Of a stretch of 64,000 bases of DNA, positions 41,039 to 53,700 are shown one piece after another. The notes beneath the pieces are model-generated. The model saw only the letters and a program-made list of their open reading frames with translations, was not told the DNA's origin and searched no databases. Source of the stretch: Sarocladium kiliense (Eukaryota; Ascomycota; Sordariomycetes; Hypocreales; Sarocladiaceae); assembly GCA_030734395.1 (NCBI GenBank), contig JAUZTG010000029.1, positions 5,704,001-5,768,000 on the forward strand, written 5' to 3'. How positions within the stretch are numbered: position 1 is the first letter of the stretch; each line of letters starts with the position of its first letter. Made by a program: the position numbers and the translations under genes.

Positions 41039-41880
41039 CCTCTTCTTCATCCCTCGCTCCTGCTCTCTGGGCCGCCCGCATACCCCTCCACATCACCCAT
41101 GCCTCCTCACCAGTCACTTCCCCGTTCATCACCAGCATCCCACGTTTCAGCTACCTTGCGCTCCTACTTCCGCGATTATCAGTATATTTCGGCACACCGT
41201 GCTCCAGTTTTCACTTTGAAGAAGTGCAGCTTAGGAATCTGGCGGTGGGGTTATTGGCAGACTTGTATCAACCGAGTCTGCCGTGGAGGTTGACTGTGAA
41301 TGATGGGGTGGGATGGGATATTGCTGATACGTTTCTGAATTGTGTGAAGGAGGTGAGTTCGAGGATCTCCAGGCTTGAGAGTATATTTGGGAGCAGACTT
41401 GTGGCTAAGAGGGAGGATGCTGATGATGGGATACTCTAGGCTGACTTCATTCGCAACGGCAACGCCAACCAAATCATGAAAATGTCCAAAGAACACACCA
41501 CCCAACTCTGGAACGCCGTCATCGATAACGACTATCCCTCCTTCTCACCCATTCACTCCCGCCTTCTCAACGCCCCAACCGCACTCAAACACATCCCCAT
41601 CCGGATCTACATCCCCACCACTGACGAGGAATCTGGAACGGCGGGCTCCTACCGTGTCGTGCAGTCCCTTGTTGCAGCTGCGGGAGCGGACCGGAGACCG
41701 CAACTTCTGGGGCAGGCGTTGAAGGGGATGATGCCGGGGTTGTTCCCGAGTAGTAGAGATCCGGTGCTGGCTGGGGTGGTGTTGCACGGGGCTGCCGTAC
41801 CGTTTGAGGCGCCCTTGGGGGAGTTGATGAGAGAGGCGGCGTATCCTGATGGCTGGCTATGTTTTGTAGTGACGGTGTGA
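41026..41880 (+). CDS. ATG5: Autophagy protein Atg5
   Basis: Two exons, 41026-41352 and 41440-41880, give 255 residues. Atg5 is covalently joined to Atg12 and, with Atg16, directs lipidation of Atg8 during autophagosome growth. Visible are the start ALWAARIPLHITHASSP, the first ubiquitin-like domain with YLALLLPRLSVYFG and GLLADLYQPSLPWRLTV, the helical middle (ADFIRNGNANQIMKMSKEHT, then QLWNAVIDNDY), and the second ubiquitin-like domain (HIPIRIYIP to PDGWLCFVVTV). The conjugated lysine should lie in the middle helix, but I cannot assign it safely. It has a close in-frame second ATG (41035) and a tiny upstream ORF. The length is slightly short for the family. Confidence 0.93.
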
Positions 41881-42035
41881 ATGCGGCCGATGAAGAAGTT
41901 TCGTGAAATGGACAATGTGGTGCGGGTAAGGCGTTCAGGAGTCCCTCCTTGATTATCACAGGAAACATTTGGGAGCTTGATTATCTGTATTCTGGTCGGA
42001 CGAATGTTCTTGACGTTTTCATATACAGATACTAC

Positions 42036-43466
42036 TCATGTGAAAGTGACTTTCTTCCCCATCAAGCTTCTATATGCATCATCAACGGCCTTGCGCTTCT
42101 TCTTGCGGGCCTCCTCATCCTCGCCAGTCTCCTCCTCTTCTGCAAAGTCATCGAGGCCCTGCGCTTGCGGCATCCAAGCCCGAATATTCCCATCCATATG
42201 AGCACTATATATCGCACCTATGGAATTAGCACCGCCCATTACGGGACCTGTTTGACGGCCGCCACCACCAGCACTGCGCCATGCAATGCAGGTGATCCTA
42301 TTGCGTCCAGTCAGTCCTTGTCGGGGTCCCAGAGGGTTCGTCGCCCCTGGGCTTCGTAGTCTTCCCAAAAGGTGTCCTTCATGGAGATCAAGCATGAGGA
42401 TCTCCTGCTCGTTGGGCCAGAACATCAACTGACGGTTCATGGATAACCCGGTTGGAGATGTGATGATGCTCGCGGTCTTTGCGTGCTGGTTTTGGACAAC
42501 CGCACCGTAGCTGGCCAAGGTATTGGCGCCGGTTGCAGCGTCCCATACTCGAACCTTGCGATCGAGACCAGAAGAGATGATATATCGCCCATCATCTGTC
42601 CAAGCAACTCCATTCACTGCCTCATCATGTGCCTGTGCAGCTGCACGATAGTGTGGCATTCGATCACCATCCCCGGAAGCCTTGGCTTGACGAAAGCGGT
42701 GAACCATGCCCAGCGAATCTTCTTGATCTAAAAGCGCAAGAACACCCCCTGATCGCCGTACATCCCATACACGAACCTTGCCGTCGGCATGCCCGCTCAC
42801 TAGGATGTGTTCGTGTCGCGGACTCCACGCCGTCGCAAGGACAGGTCCGCCATGGGCAACAAGCGCATGCACCGCTGCGCCTGACTTGAGATCGACAAGC
42901 CTTACGCTTGAATGCTGGGTTGCACACGCCACTAGGAGGTGGTCCGCAATCGGACTTGTCGAGTGAGAGTAGATTGTCGCATTTAGATCGAATTGCGCAG
43001 AAAGCTGTACTGTCTCAGTCGACCATAGTTTCAGCGATTTATCATACGAGCTTGACAGGAATGCATCCGGGTCGAATGGGTAGAACGCAACATGCGTGAT
43101 ACCATGGCTGTGTCCGCGGCCCCTTTCTCCAGACGGTGTCCTCGCGACACTTGCGACAGGTCGATACGTGTGCACGTCGTGCGGATTTGCGCTCTCCTCA
43201 AGATCCCAGAGCTTCAGGACACCCTCAGAACCGCCTGACACTAGCACGCGTCCATCAAACTTCTCAACGGCGAGTGTGCTCACGCCTGCGCCATGTGCGC
43301 GAAGATCACGCTGACGATGATGTTGTTCATCGACAACGGAGACCTGGCCATCGAAACGGTACTGGGGGGCGGCAGCGAAGGAGTTGAGCAGTTCAGACGT
43401 AGTTTCGCGGGAGAAGATATCTGGGGAGAGGTCCCCCGTCTCACGGGTAAGGAAACGGGTCTGCAT
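42036..43466 (-). CDS. WD40 repair protein, CSA/ERCC8-like (Rad28/Ckn1)
   Basis: One exon, 476 residues. CSA-type proteins are substrate receptors of a cullin-4 ubiquitin ligase in transcription-coupled nucleotide excision repair. The N-terminus has the helical lead (SRETTSELLNSFAAAPQYRF). Repeats follow: GGSEGVLKLWDLEESANPHD, SSSYDKSLKLWSTETVQL, VSGHADGKVRVWDVRRSGG and SSGLDRKVRVWDAATGANT. A conserved block around MNRQLMFWPNEQEILMLDLH is CSA-like. The tail is acidic then basic (EEEETGEDEEARKKKRKAVD), a likely nuclear signal. The assignment rests on overall plan; other seven-bladed propellers cannot be fully excluded. It diverges from an unrecognised gene across about 485 bp. Confidence 0.8.
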   Translation of the reverse strand: MQTRFLTRETGDLSPDIFSRETTSELLNSFAAAPQYRFDGQVSVVDEQHHRQRDLRAHGAGVSTLAVEKFDGRVLVSGGSEGVLKLWDLEESANPHDVHTYRPVASVARTPSGERGRGHSHGITHVAFYPFDPDAFLSSSYDKSLKLWSTETVQLSAQFDLNATIYSHSTSPIADHLLVACATQHSSVRLVDLKSGAAVHALVAHGGPVLATAWSPRHEHILVSGHADGKVRVWDVRRSGGVLALLDQEDSLGMVHRFRQAKASGDGDRMPHYRAAAQAHDEAVNGVAWTDDGRYIISSGLDRKVRVWDAATGANTLASYGAVVQNQHAKTASIITSPTGLSMNRQLMFWPNEQEILMLDLHEGHLLGRLRSPGATNPLGPRQGLTGRNRITCIAWRSAGGGGRQTGPVMGGANSIGAIYSAHMDGNIRAWMPQAQGLDDFAEEEETGEDEEARKKKRKAVDDAYRSLMGKKVTFT

Positions 43467-43951
43467 TCATTTGATATTTGATCGGTTGCTGAGTTGTTGC
43501 GTGAAGCTTGAATGAGGAATGCACATCGAGCACGGATGACGACAGAAGGGCGTAGGTGTTACAGGGTAGCTGAGTCAGACTTGGTATCGTGAATTTCGGC
43601 TTGACCTCATTCTTGATCTCACCGCATCGACATCAACATCAAACTCAACTCGACTCCTCGATCGTTCTAGAGAAAGACATGTCTATCCGTTGATTTATGG
43701 AAGTAAATGAAGGCTTTCTCCTGAAGATGAGGCTCGCTAACATACAAAGTTTAGCCAATTGCTACGATCGCAAACTCTTCTCGTCCGTCGTTGATCAACG
43801 GATGGCGCATCGCACAGCAATGTTATATTTGCAATAACTTCCAGCGCCCAAGGGAAGAAGGCACCATCGACAAGTTGGCCTTACCCTGGATCTCGATTTT
43901 GATCACATCAGGCTCGTGGGATAGCATAAACGCCTGGGCGAGCGAAACGCC
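43467..43951. promoter_or_regulatory. Divergent promoter of the CSA-like gene and its neighbour
   Basis: A 485-bp spacer between head-to-head genes. No TATA box or palindrome stands out. Confidence 0.4.
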
Positions 43952-44743
43952 ATGCAATCACAACGGGCTGAGCATCAGGTGATGGCCGCCTCGTCCGGTT
44001 CACGGTCGAAAGAAGAGGCGATGATGGCTGACGACGCCGCGTCAGCCAATATTGCCTGGGCATCCAAGCGCCGCCGTCTCGCTACCGTCTACGACGCTGT
44101 TGCTGGTACGTGAAAAATTACCCCTGCCTTGCGAAGGATCACTTCCCTTCCCCCCTCGTCACTCACGTGAGACTCACTTCATGCAGGCAAGGTCTCATAC
44201 GATCGGGCCCTCCGGGACATCGACAACGACGCGCCCGAACTGGTGCAAGGGGCCAACGACATTGCGACCAACACAACCAACCGACCAACACCGTATCCCC
44301 CGGACGAGGTCCTCTTTCGCCGCAGACATGCACCCGAGCGCTACGCCGAGCACGATGTCTACTTTGCGAATGAGCGGGACTTCCCCGACGCGGGTCAAGG
44401 CATTCTTCCTGACAGCGATCTCTTGACAGCGGTCCATGGCTATGCTAGCAAGTTCTACGAGGCTGTGGCAAAGCGCGAGTCGCAGGGCGGCGCTATTGCT
44501 GAAAGAACTGTCGATGAGCGCAGTATGGATGAAACAGCTCTACTCGCCTTTGGAATCTTGCTCGAAGAAGCAGGGGGGGAGGTGTTGGGTCGGCGTGGCG
44601 ATCTGGTCTTCACAGAGGAGGCGGACACATCAGAAGCGTCTGATGACGATCATATGACAGAGAAGTCGTCACACAACAATGATAGTCGCGCACGGTCATC
44701 GAGCACATCGAGAACGAAGCGTAGAAAACTCGCCGAGCCCTGA
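43952..44743 (+). CDS. Unrecognised nuclear-looking protein
   Basis: Two exons, 43952-44105 and 44187-44743, give 236 residues; a second in-frame ATG at 43982 would give 226. The first exon ends in a basic block (WASKRRRLATVYDAVAGK). The middle holds two conserved-looking segments, DSDLLTAVHGYASKFYEAV and DETALLAFGILLEEAGGEVL, both predicted helical, with GRRGDLVFTE after the second. The tail is acidic then Ser/Arg/Lys-rich, ending TSRTKRRKLAEP, a likely nuclear localisation signal. The intron phases close and the codon pattern is regular, so I take it as a real gene. I cannot name the family; a small subunit of a nuclear complex would fit, but that is a guess. Confidence 0.72.
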
Positions 44744-47700
44744 TGGGGTGTCACAATAACGACTACCCTCTTTCTCACGATCAAAGTGAAGCGCGCCTCA
44801 CGCGCTCATCGATTGGCGTGTGATATTCGTAGCACAATTCATTCGCCTGTTCACTGTTAGTAGCGACGGGCGCCGTGGATCAATCGAGATTCAGATTGGC
44901 TACCGACGGCGTGGTTGCAATGAGGCTGTGGTCCCTTATTGACCATCGTCATCCGTTGCGTCGCAAATCATGCGGCCGCCGTCACAGATCACACAGCAAT
45001 CCTGCTATTGGTACCTGGAGCGTTTTGTTGTGTTGGTCCGCGAGGGTGACTGCACCCGTTTCCAGAGCAGTCGCGGTAGGCGGGATGGACGATACTCGCC
45101 GTCACACGCGAGTTTTATTGCCATAGCCAACTCAAAGCCAAGATGATCCAGGTGCCGGGTCAACTGAACTTCAAAGAGCCAGGTAGGCGGCTCAAAGTTT
45201 GGTAGCAAGGACACCCCCACGTTCGTCTTGAATTGCCCGAGCCCGGCCATCTGCACGCTCTGCGACAATACAACACGGGGGAAGAACAATAACCTGGGCG
45301 GCTTCTCCCCTTCGTAAAGATCGTCTCCTGCCTCTTTTGGGGGGCGTGCCACTTCACATCTGATCGCCTCGTATTGATGATTGCAACTTGGACCCATCCA
45401 ACATGTCACACACAATCACACATCGCTTCACGATACGAGGATAATGGGATGCCCGCAACGACTACATTCTCATTGCATCTCATTGCGGCTTGTCCGTGTC
45501 AGCTGTCGACTAGCAGCAAGGGTGTCATCTTAGGATACCAATCACAAAACCAACAGCAGTGGTCTTTGGGAGAACCTGGCTTCGCAACCTACATATTGGC
45601 CGAAAGCCGAAATGTAGTAGCCTACTCGAAAACAAGCACTCTCCAGAGACACGCTGCTGGGATTTGAAATCCGGAAGAGTGGCCTTCCGATGTGGGCTGC
45701 ATCATAACTGTATTGCGCTTCAAGAGCTACGCTGCGTGAATAGCATAGCTTCAGAATGAATGCGATACCTCGTCCCGAAGAGAATCACAAAAGATACCCT
45801 ATACTAGAAAGATCACCAGCTTCACGAACCTCCTTTCGATGCCCCGATTCAGGGTCCTCATCTCCGCCGCGGGAATCGCTCGTCCGCCATACTGGTGGCT
45901 TGACGCGGGATTCCGCCCTGGGTTGGTGTGTGTGCGGGAGTGTTGTTGTGTCATGGTCTGTAAGCGTGCGAACCTCGTTTCGGCAGATACCCTCGGCGCC
46001 ACTCTACGACAGCCCTGCATTCTGGGGAACCAATTGGCCTGCATATTCGCAACTTCTACATTGTTACCAACGCCTCATTCTCACCGCCAAGTGTCAGGAG
46101 AAGACATCGTATCTCATGACGAACAAGGGGGGGCGGTGTGAGAGACCAGTGCTTTGGATCAGTAATGGCACTGGGAAGGCAGATTACCATCGCCCTGGGT
46201 GGGCTTTTGGTACCTTGGAAATGAGCTGTCACATTTCCAGTCGGCGACTTGGGGCATGTGCAAGGGTTCAGCTATATCCAATGCTACCATATCGGACTTC
46301 AAATCGTATCCAGCTCGGGACATCTACATCTCGCGATCGGAAGTAACCTCTCAGTTCGTAGACTGGCCAATGCATTGGGCAGAACCGGCCGGAGTCGCCG
46401 TTGGGCATCGAATGAACGAGACCGTCCGTTGTCAACGATCGACACTAGGTCCAGTCTCTTGAACCGGACTTCTTACCTCTATAGTACCCCTGGATCTTCT
46501 GCTGTGTGCATTCATGAATCGCTTCACGGCTGGCAGAGATTCAAGAGGACCACATAAACCAGGCCACACGCCCCCTCCACCTCAAGTGTAGGACTTTGTT
46601 GAACGGGTATCAGAATCAACAAGGGCGTCTCAGGCAGACTTCCCAGTCTGATGGCAAAGGAGGGTATCATCACCGGAACATTTCAGCCACGTGGGTTTCT
46701 CATGTTCTGCCGCTGCAGCAGCCAAAACAGGTTCCTGTGGTCGACGATCTCATGTTCCGTAGAAGCTGAGCTGGCAAGAGGGCATCGGAGAGCGCCGGCA
46801 AGTCGACAATGAGTTCGGGCTGTAATGAAGATCGTTCCTAGATCCGACGGTGTCCTGCAGAGTATATGAAACATGCATGCTCTTTACAGTGCAAATGGGA
46901 TGCAGATGCCATGATTCGCATAGGTGGACACGCGATTGAGCGACGGCGAGCTAACGCCACACCGATATGCTAGCCATGGCTGCAACAACGGCAAACTTCG
47001 AACTACACGAAAGTAGCGCTGGATCGCTGGGCACTGGGAGGCGATACTTTTTCAGGTTCTCTTCTCTCAGCCCAACCTCCACACTTATTTGCCTTCCATG
47101 AAACTGCTATGAATGAACTTTCGTTGGCCAAATCACACGCCCCTCCAATGTCTGGTTCGAGGAAGAAGAAAGTTTGAACCAGCTCTTATTTTCGGTCGTT
47201 TTAATCATTGCGCCCTGTGGAACGAACAGGACCCTTCCTGCATCTGGCAAGGCTGGGGGTTCGTTGGGCATCAATGGACCCTCATCCAACGACGATCAAG
47301 TTTGACAGCACTTGGGCATTTGAGTTTCTACTCTGGCAGGCAGGGGTTCGCGGGATTTCTTTTCTTTTCTTCACTTGTCTCAGCATGCGAGATCAACAGA
47401 ACCTGCGGAGCGTGGCGAGACCCTTGTTAGATTTCTCTTTTCTCAATCAGGTTTGATAGACTCACCTCTTACTTGACACGCACCTTGTCTTACGCCCACT
47501 GCCTCTGGGCCTTTTCGATTAGAGAGTTGCAGCGATGCCGACTTGGAGAAGCGAATGGAACATAGCTTTGGATGGTACATGCGATAGAGCGGAAGTCGAG
47601 CCTGGGCATCAGCGAGCTGCAGGGTTGTTGAAGGGCAGCACACAACTTGTCGGAGAGGTGTATTCAAGGCTATCAGTGGCCCATATGGTTGTTGCAGAAG

Positions 47701-50700
47701 ATGCAGGCTGGCAAGGCACGGTCTGGTGTGGCGTTCCCGGGGAATAAGCAACGTGCACACCACCTTCAGGCTGGGATGAACAGGACGGCTCAGCTGGAGG
47801 CCCTTGCGCCCGCGTGCACACACGGTTCTCTGAATTGGAAGGATTGAGAAACGATGCTGCAGACACTGCAGATGGGAACAAGGGCCTTGGTTCTATTCGA
47901 GCCTGCGTGTTGTGGCTGCAGCAGGTGGCAAGCTGTCAGTGCTTGACGGTTTCGTCCTTGCTTCTTCCCACCACGTTTTGGTGAGGCTACCAATGGCTTC
48001 TCATCTTATTCTCGCTTGGCCAAGGGGCGCCTTCTGCAAGAATATGTTCATCCCCACGTACGAGGCGCTGTCATTGACGGCTGGACGCGGGCAGCGAACA
48101 GGGGCCGATGTGACGCCCACGATTCTGCATGGGGTGCAAACTGGTCCGATCGAGTAGTTACCGATCCGAATTAAACCTGCCGAGGCTATCGATCGCGGGA
48201 AACAGGAGATCACCTTGCAAGCAAGACTGACCACTTGTTTTAATCCAGGCGAAGCCTGTGGTGCTGGTAGCATGGCATTCTCGGCTGAATAGCCACGCGA
48301 GCGAGTTTCCCATTCGGGGGAGGCGAACCCTGGGCTTTCCAAGGCGTGCAGATCGCCACGAGGACAGGGCCGACAAGAACGCAGTTTGCGAACGAATGAG
48401 AGTTCAGAACCAAGAGCCGAATTGTGCTCCCGCGCTTCAGAGCATCCAGATTTAGATAACATGGACACGGTTTTGGCCGACATTTAGATTTGAGACGCGT
48501 TTATCGCGCAAATGATTCCCCGTACTCCATCTCGAAAGTCCGGGGGAAATGCTACCCTGCGATTTCCAAGGGGGTGTACTCACGGCATGGAAACGATGCT
48601 TCATTTGCCGTTCGGGCGATCTTGCCTGGGACTACCGAAACGGCTCTTCTGTATATGTTGCATCGAAGACCAACAGCTGCAACGTCTGAAGGATACCATG
48701 CCCGGGGGTTGCTGTCGGGGCGGCCGAAGCAAGATGCAGGTGGGACACAACAGGTTCAGATCGTCGGTGCAAACCAAGCAACCCCCTTTCGCATCAAGAG
48801 ATGTGCCTATAAGGGCGACTTGACGGACGTCAAGTTGAGTTGACGCTGCGTCGAACGCTTGGGCAGCCGAGGTCACTGAGTGTGTCTCATACACCCTCTA
48901 AATTTGGCGCGGCGCGGACCTGGTCGTGTGTACCTTTGTACATTTCGACGCAGTCTCAGGCACTCGTAAAAGATGAGTAGTTTGAAGTCAAGTCAAGCCA
49001 TGTTGGTGAACTTCCGTGACTCAAGCATGATGGGCACAGCCCTTTGGACACAAGTGATCGGCACGCCATCCATGAACGGTACGGAATATACGCGAGTGTA
49101 AGCTGGCTTGAGCATCTCCGGGCATCTCCCGGTAGCCCTCTTATCAGTAAGATAGGATATAGATAAGTCGACGATTGACAGAGATACCGTGTCTCGCTCT
49201 GAGACGACCAGGTGTCAGCCTTCACCGCTGAACAGGGGACAGCCTCGCAGTCGTCAGCCTTATTTGACAATAACGAGGATCAGCCACGTTTTTGAGAAGG
49301 CAGTTCCCTCCGTGCAAGTTTTAGGCCGATTCGACACCAAGTTTCACGTCGAGCTCAGCCAGCGGGCCAGCCTGCGTGGATCTCCTCCAGTTGTGTAAAG
49401 ATGGCCTTGGCTGATGTCGAACTAGATGGCCGGCGACAACCGAGCTTGCGCAACTGATGAAATGATGGCTGGCGTGGGCTGAGGATTGTGCTCATGATGA
49501 TGGATGGGAGGTTCATGCCCAAGTGCGGGCCCCTACAAACAGAATTAGCTTCATGGCGGAGCTAGGCATGGAGATTGCCGTGCTTCCAGAATGCATGGCA
49601 GAAAATGTGGCAAATGGCACGCAGTACTCCGTACCTGCACCTGGGTCTTCGTCCTCCGGCGAGCAAGAATAGCAGCACTATAGGTGCATTGACTGCCTGA
49701 ATAGTGTCTGCAAATTGGTGGAGTTTCTTGCGATGGAGAGGCAGCCAGGAGACATTATCGGCCCTATCGGCCCAGAGCTGGTCAGTGCTGTGAGTGTACC
49801 TCATCAGTTTCCGCGTGGCAGCCATACCGTAGCGCCTCGAATGTGGCTGAATGCCGCTGGTGCCTCCTTGTCTAAGGCGAACTCCTCGAGGCCACTCGTA
49901 TCCTTCTACCATCGTGCCTAGTCCGCCCTCACCACCTGAGAGCATTAGCTAAACTGATCCTTCGACAGCCATACGCAGACACCTCCGTACTATCCTCGCA
50001 CACTTTCAAGATCAGCACACCACTATGGCAGGGATCAACCCAGCCATTTCGGTCATGTGACGCCCAAATCTCATCCCGTGGAGCCCAGGGCCACTCGACC
50101 CCTACAGACCTGGCGCACCATCCCTGGATCCCTGCTGAAACCTACACGACGTCCCGCCCTTAGCGAGGTTGGCAGAGGTTCTTTTGCAATTCCTGGCTGT
50201 CGCTGTCCCAGAGCCGTGTTGTCGGTACCGGATGGCGTTCCCTCCCTCCCTGTTTGTGACCATTCTGAGATTGTTGAGATCTCGGTCTGTCGCCCATAGG
50301 GGCACCACATCTGGAAAGAGTTCATTCCTAACGCACACATGCCCAATTGATATCGCTACTGGATACAGTTCGCCGGCTCCTGGAGTCAAAAGACTAGGGT
50401 TGACTTGCAGAAGAATTGTCTGGGTCCCTCCTCATACCGGCATTACATGGGCCCTGCACGTGGCTGGCTCAACGTGCCACCTCCGGATGAGAAAACAAGA
50501 AGAACAATGAACCCAGCAATGCGCCCAAGCCACGGCGACATCGGGAGCTCAGTGACCAGAGAGGTCGGCCTGTAAACCGCCAATACCTGCAGCTGTCCTG
50601 GCACACATGATGTAAACCGTGAGCACGCAAATAGTTCTCTGTCGCCCTCCGAGGACCAGGTGCCCCAAGCGTCACACACCAGTGCCAAGAACCAGTAGCT

Positions 50701-53700
50701 TTCTTACGCCACGCACGAAGTGGCCTGAGGGACACACTCTACGCTCCCCGAGGCTTGCGACGGTCAGCCGCCCGTTCATGACCATCCTGGCACGCTGGGG
50801 TTCACCTGTTGCCCATTCTGTGTGACAGGTAAAGTGGGAAACAGCGGAGACTCGACCGCAGTAAGACAGTAAGAAGCAACGCTAGGCATCGTGACGCGCT
50901 GTGCGAAATCGTAACAACATTTGCCGAATACTTAGCTCAGGGCATCGGTGTAGCCCGTTATTACATCACGGCGCTACCCTCTCCTTTCGACAGATGTAGA
51001 TCCTTTACGATGCTTAGGACCAGTGAACGACGTTACACCTCAAAGAACTCGCTACCAGCGATGGAGGCGGTGGTCTTGGCTTGATCTTTGCCAACCTGGC
51101 AGATGATCTCGATTTCTATAGGGCAGGAAAAGTTCTCTTGAAAGCACTGGATAAAACGCCCCCCGGTGGAGGTATGGGACCCATGCCAGTTTGTTCGCGA
51201 GACGGGCCTTGGCTACGCCTTCGAGCAACCAAATCCGTGGGACTCGGTCAAGGTATGACCTCTTAAGCGACAAGGTTTGCGTTGAACCATTGGTCAAGGG
51301 CCCCCTGGGACATACGGAGGCAACAGCGCAAATGAACACAGCGTGAGAGCCCAGCAATCTGGACGAGGGGCTGAGGACAAAATCGCCGGCACATCCGCGG
51401 GTGCGAGGAGGCTGTCGCCGGACTCGCTTGCCGCACTCTTGGGCCGGTCTGAGCTCTCTTATTGGTTCCCGAATGGCGCCCTCGATCCCATGCTGATGAC
51501 GGGGGGAGGGTATCTCATCCACGAACCGGAGTCGCGGTCGCGCGGACATGACCAAGTTGAAAGGTGTGGTGGAGCTTAGAACGCTAGTTGAGGAGGAGCA
51601 CCTTGCTTCAGCTCTGGCCTGAAGAATGCTGCACTTCCTTGCACTGACATCGCTATGAGGTCACGAGACAGCCCAGCCATTGAGCAAGGGATAGATTGAT
51701 GCAAGATGGTGTATTATTTTTCCCTGGAAACCTGAGGCCGCAAATAGGACACCTATCGTTGATCGCGCCACAAAGTTCCCCTCACAGAACGGCTTTAGGC
51801 TGTCGGATCACAGGATCGGCCACCGGCCGGAACCCGGAGCGAGTCGTCTATGAAAGTCTCGTCTCAAAAGCGAGCGCAGACCTGCGGCTTGTGTCAGTGC
51901 ACGTACGATGCACGACACCAGGCTACCATACGGAGTACGGTGGGCGGTCTATGAATGCCTGAAATCGGCAAGAATGTGCTATAATACCGACAGCGATATG
52001 GCCGTGCGCAGCGTTCTTGTTGTGGCCCACCCATGAAGACCGGGAAGATAGTCCAAGCATCATCATAATGTCTTGCAGTTCGCTCGCATGCATTCATGCG
52101 CATTGAGTTAGCTTGGGCTATCAGGAGCAGTCTGGTTTTGGTGACGCAAAGAGATGGCTAACTTTAAATCCAACAGCAGTCTTACTACTCCACGTTCACC
52201 GCTACGCGGGCCGTCGCGTGAAGGACCGTGGGCGGGAAGATGGGACGACTGGCTGGGGGGCTGGCCTAGAATGGCCGAAGACTGCTCCAATGACACGCTA
52301 ATTGAAGGAAGCTGCCTTTGGCCTACTAAACGAAACACCACGACTCGGACTTTGACTGCACCTGACGCTGACGAACCCTTCATGTGCCAACAAATTGTGG
52401 TATACGCTGGTGTCATGACATTTCACACATTGAGCGAGAGCTTCGTGTATGCAGCGCGACTGCTGAGGCCCCTTACACAACGTTGCGAGGACTTGCGATC
52501 TAATAACGGGAAGCTCGTCTCGTCTAAGCGAGATGGGCTGGAGAAAACATGCCTATCATGGGTCTCCGGAATAGTCCATCACTGCTCAAGGGGATTGTGT
52601 GAGCACGTGCCAGAGAAGAAGAACGCCACTGAGCATCCGTACAGCACGTGCGAAAGAATGCCCACTCATCAAGGTTCTTTCTTTAGGCTCTGTCCCGATC
52701 CCCTCTCGGTCAGAGGCTGGGTGCCATATCACCCGTACGGAGGACCTATGCACAAGAAGCAAGCAAAACTAGCCAATGCTTCAGAATCCACAACTCACCT
52801 CAGATTGACGCGAATTTGAGAACGGGCAGCACACCCTTTTTCGATGCTGCCGTAACACCTGGGCCAGTTGTGGACAGGGTGCCAGTGATGCTCGTTGCCT
52901 TGTACGCACCGTCTGCAACATCCCTTAGCTGACCGGTTAATTACAACCCTGGGCCAGCCAACCATGTAGTGACGGGATGAAAGAGTTACATTTCCTCACG
53001 GCACATCGATACATTAGGAAGACGTGGAAGCGGCAATAATCCAATGCATTTTCCCCACAAATGAAAGAAACGAAAACCTGGGGCCGTGAGACTGACTGGT
53101 CGGAAGAAAGATCCAGCTATTTGACAGGTGTCACCGAATCAGCAAGTATGGAATAAGCAGGCCAAGACGGCTCGGCAGGACTGAAGCAACGGGATGCAGG
53201 TTCGGCTGCCCCTGGAGGCCAGTCAGACGGATCAGTCGCTCTCCAGCAAACACCCGGAGCAACAAGACCAGTGCTCACTTCAACAGTGAGCAGGCGAGAT
53301 CACCACGGATATCACAGTCACAAATGTGTGATGGACGATATATGTTGTTAGCTTGGTCATGCGAGTTTCGCCTGTTCCTAATAAGCCCCAATCGAAGGTC
53401 GCTCACAGAAGCCACTTGTCGAAAGGTGTCATTGCTTGTCAAATGCGTAGAGAGCAGGGCGGCACATGTCTCAAATCTCAGGTTCAAGGCACCAGGGGCA
53501 CCGGAGGACTGGTGTTGACGATGATGGGAAGCAAGCGTGAGGCAAATGAATGAAGAGGCTTGCAGCGATCGTCAGGACCCTTGCCAGGTCTGAGGTCGAA
53601 GAGGGACAGGTGCCCTATGTCGCGGAAACAGGTGTGGCTGCGTAGATTGCGGGACATGACCAGTCTCTTGGTAAGCTGCGGGCGCTATGGACAAACCGAG

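Noticed and set aside
45005..45415. 136-codon minus-strand frame in the gene-free interval
   Set aside because: The peptide looks slightly protein-like but has no domain, no splice partner and no promoter context; not enough to call a gene.
47148..47182. Imperfect hairpin TGGTTCGAGGAAG...TTTGAACCA
   Set aside because: The stem is short and mismatched and there is no sign of a conserved RNA or transposon end.
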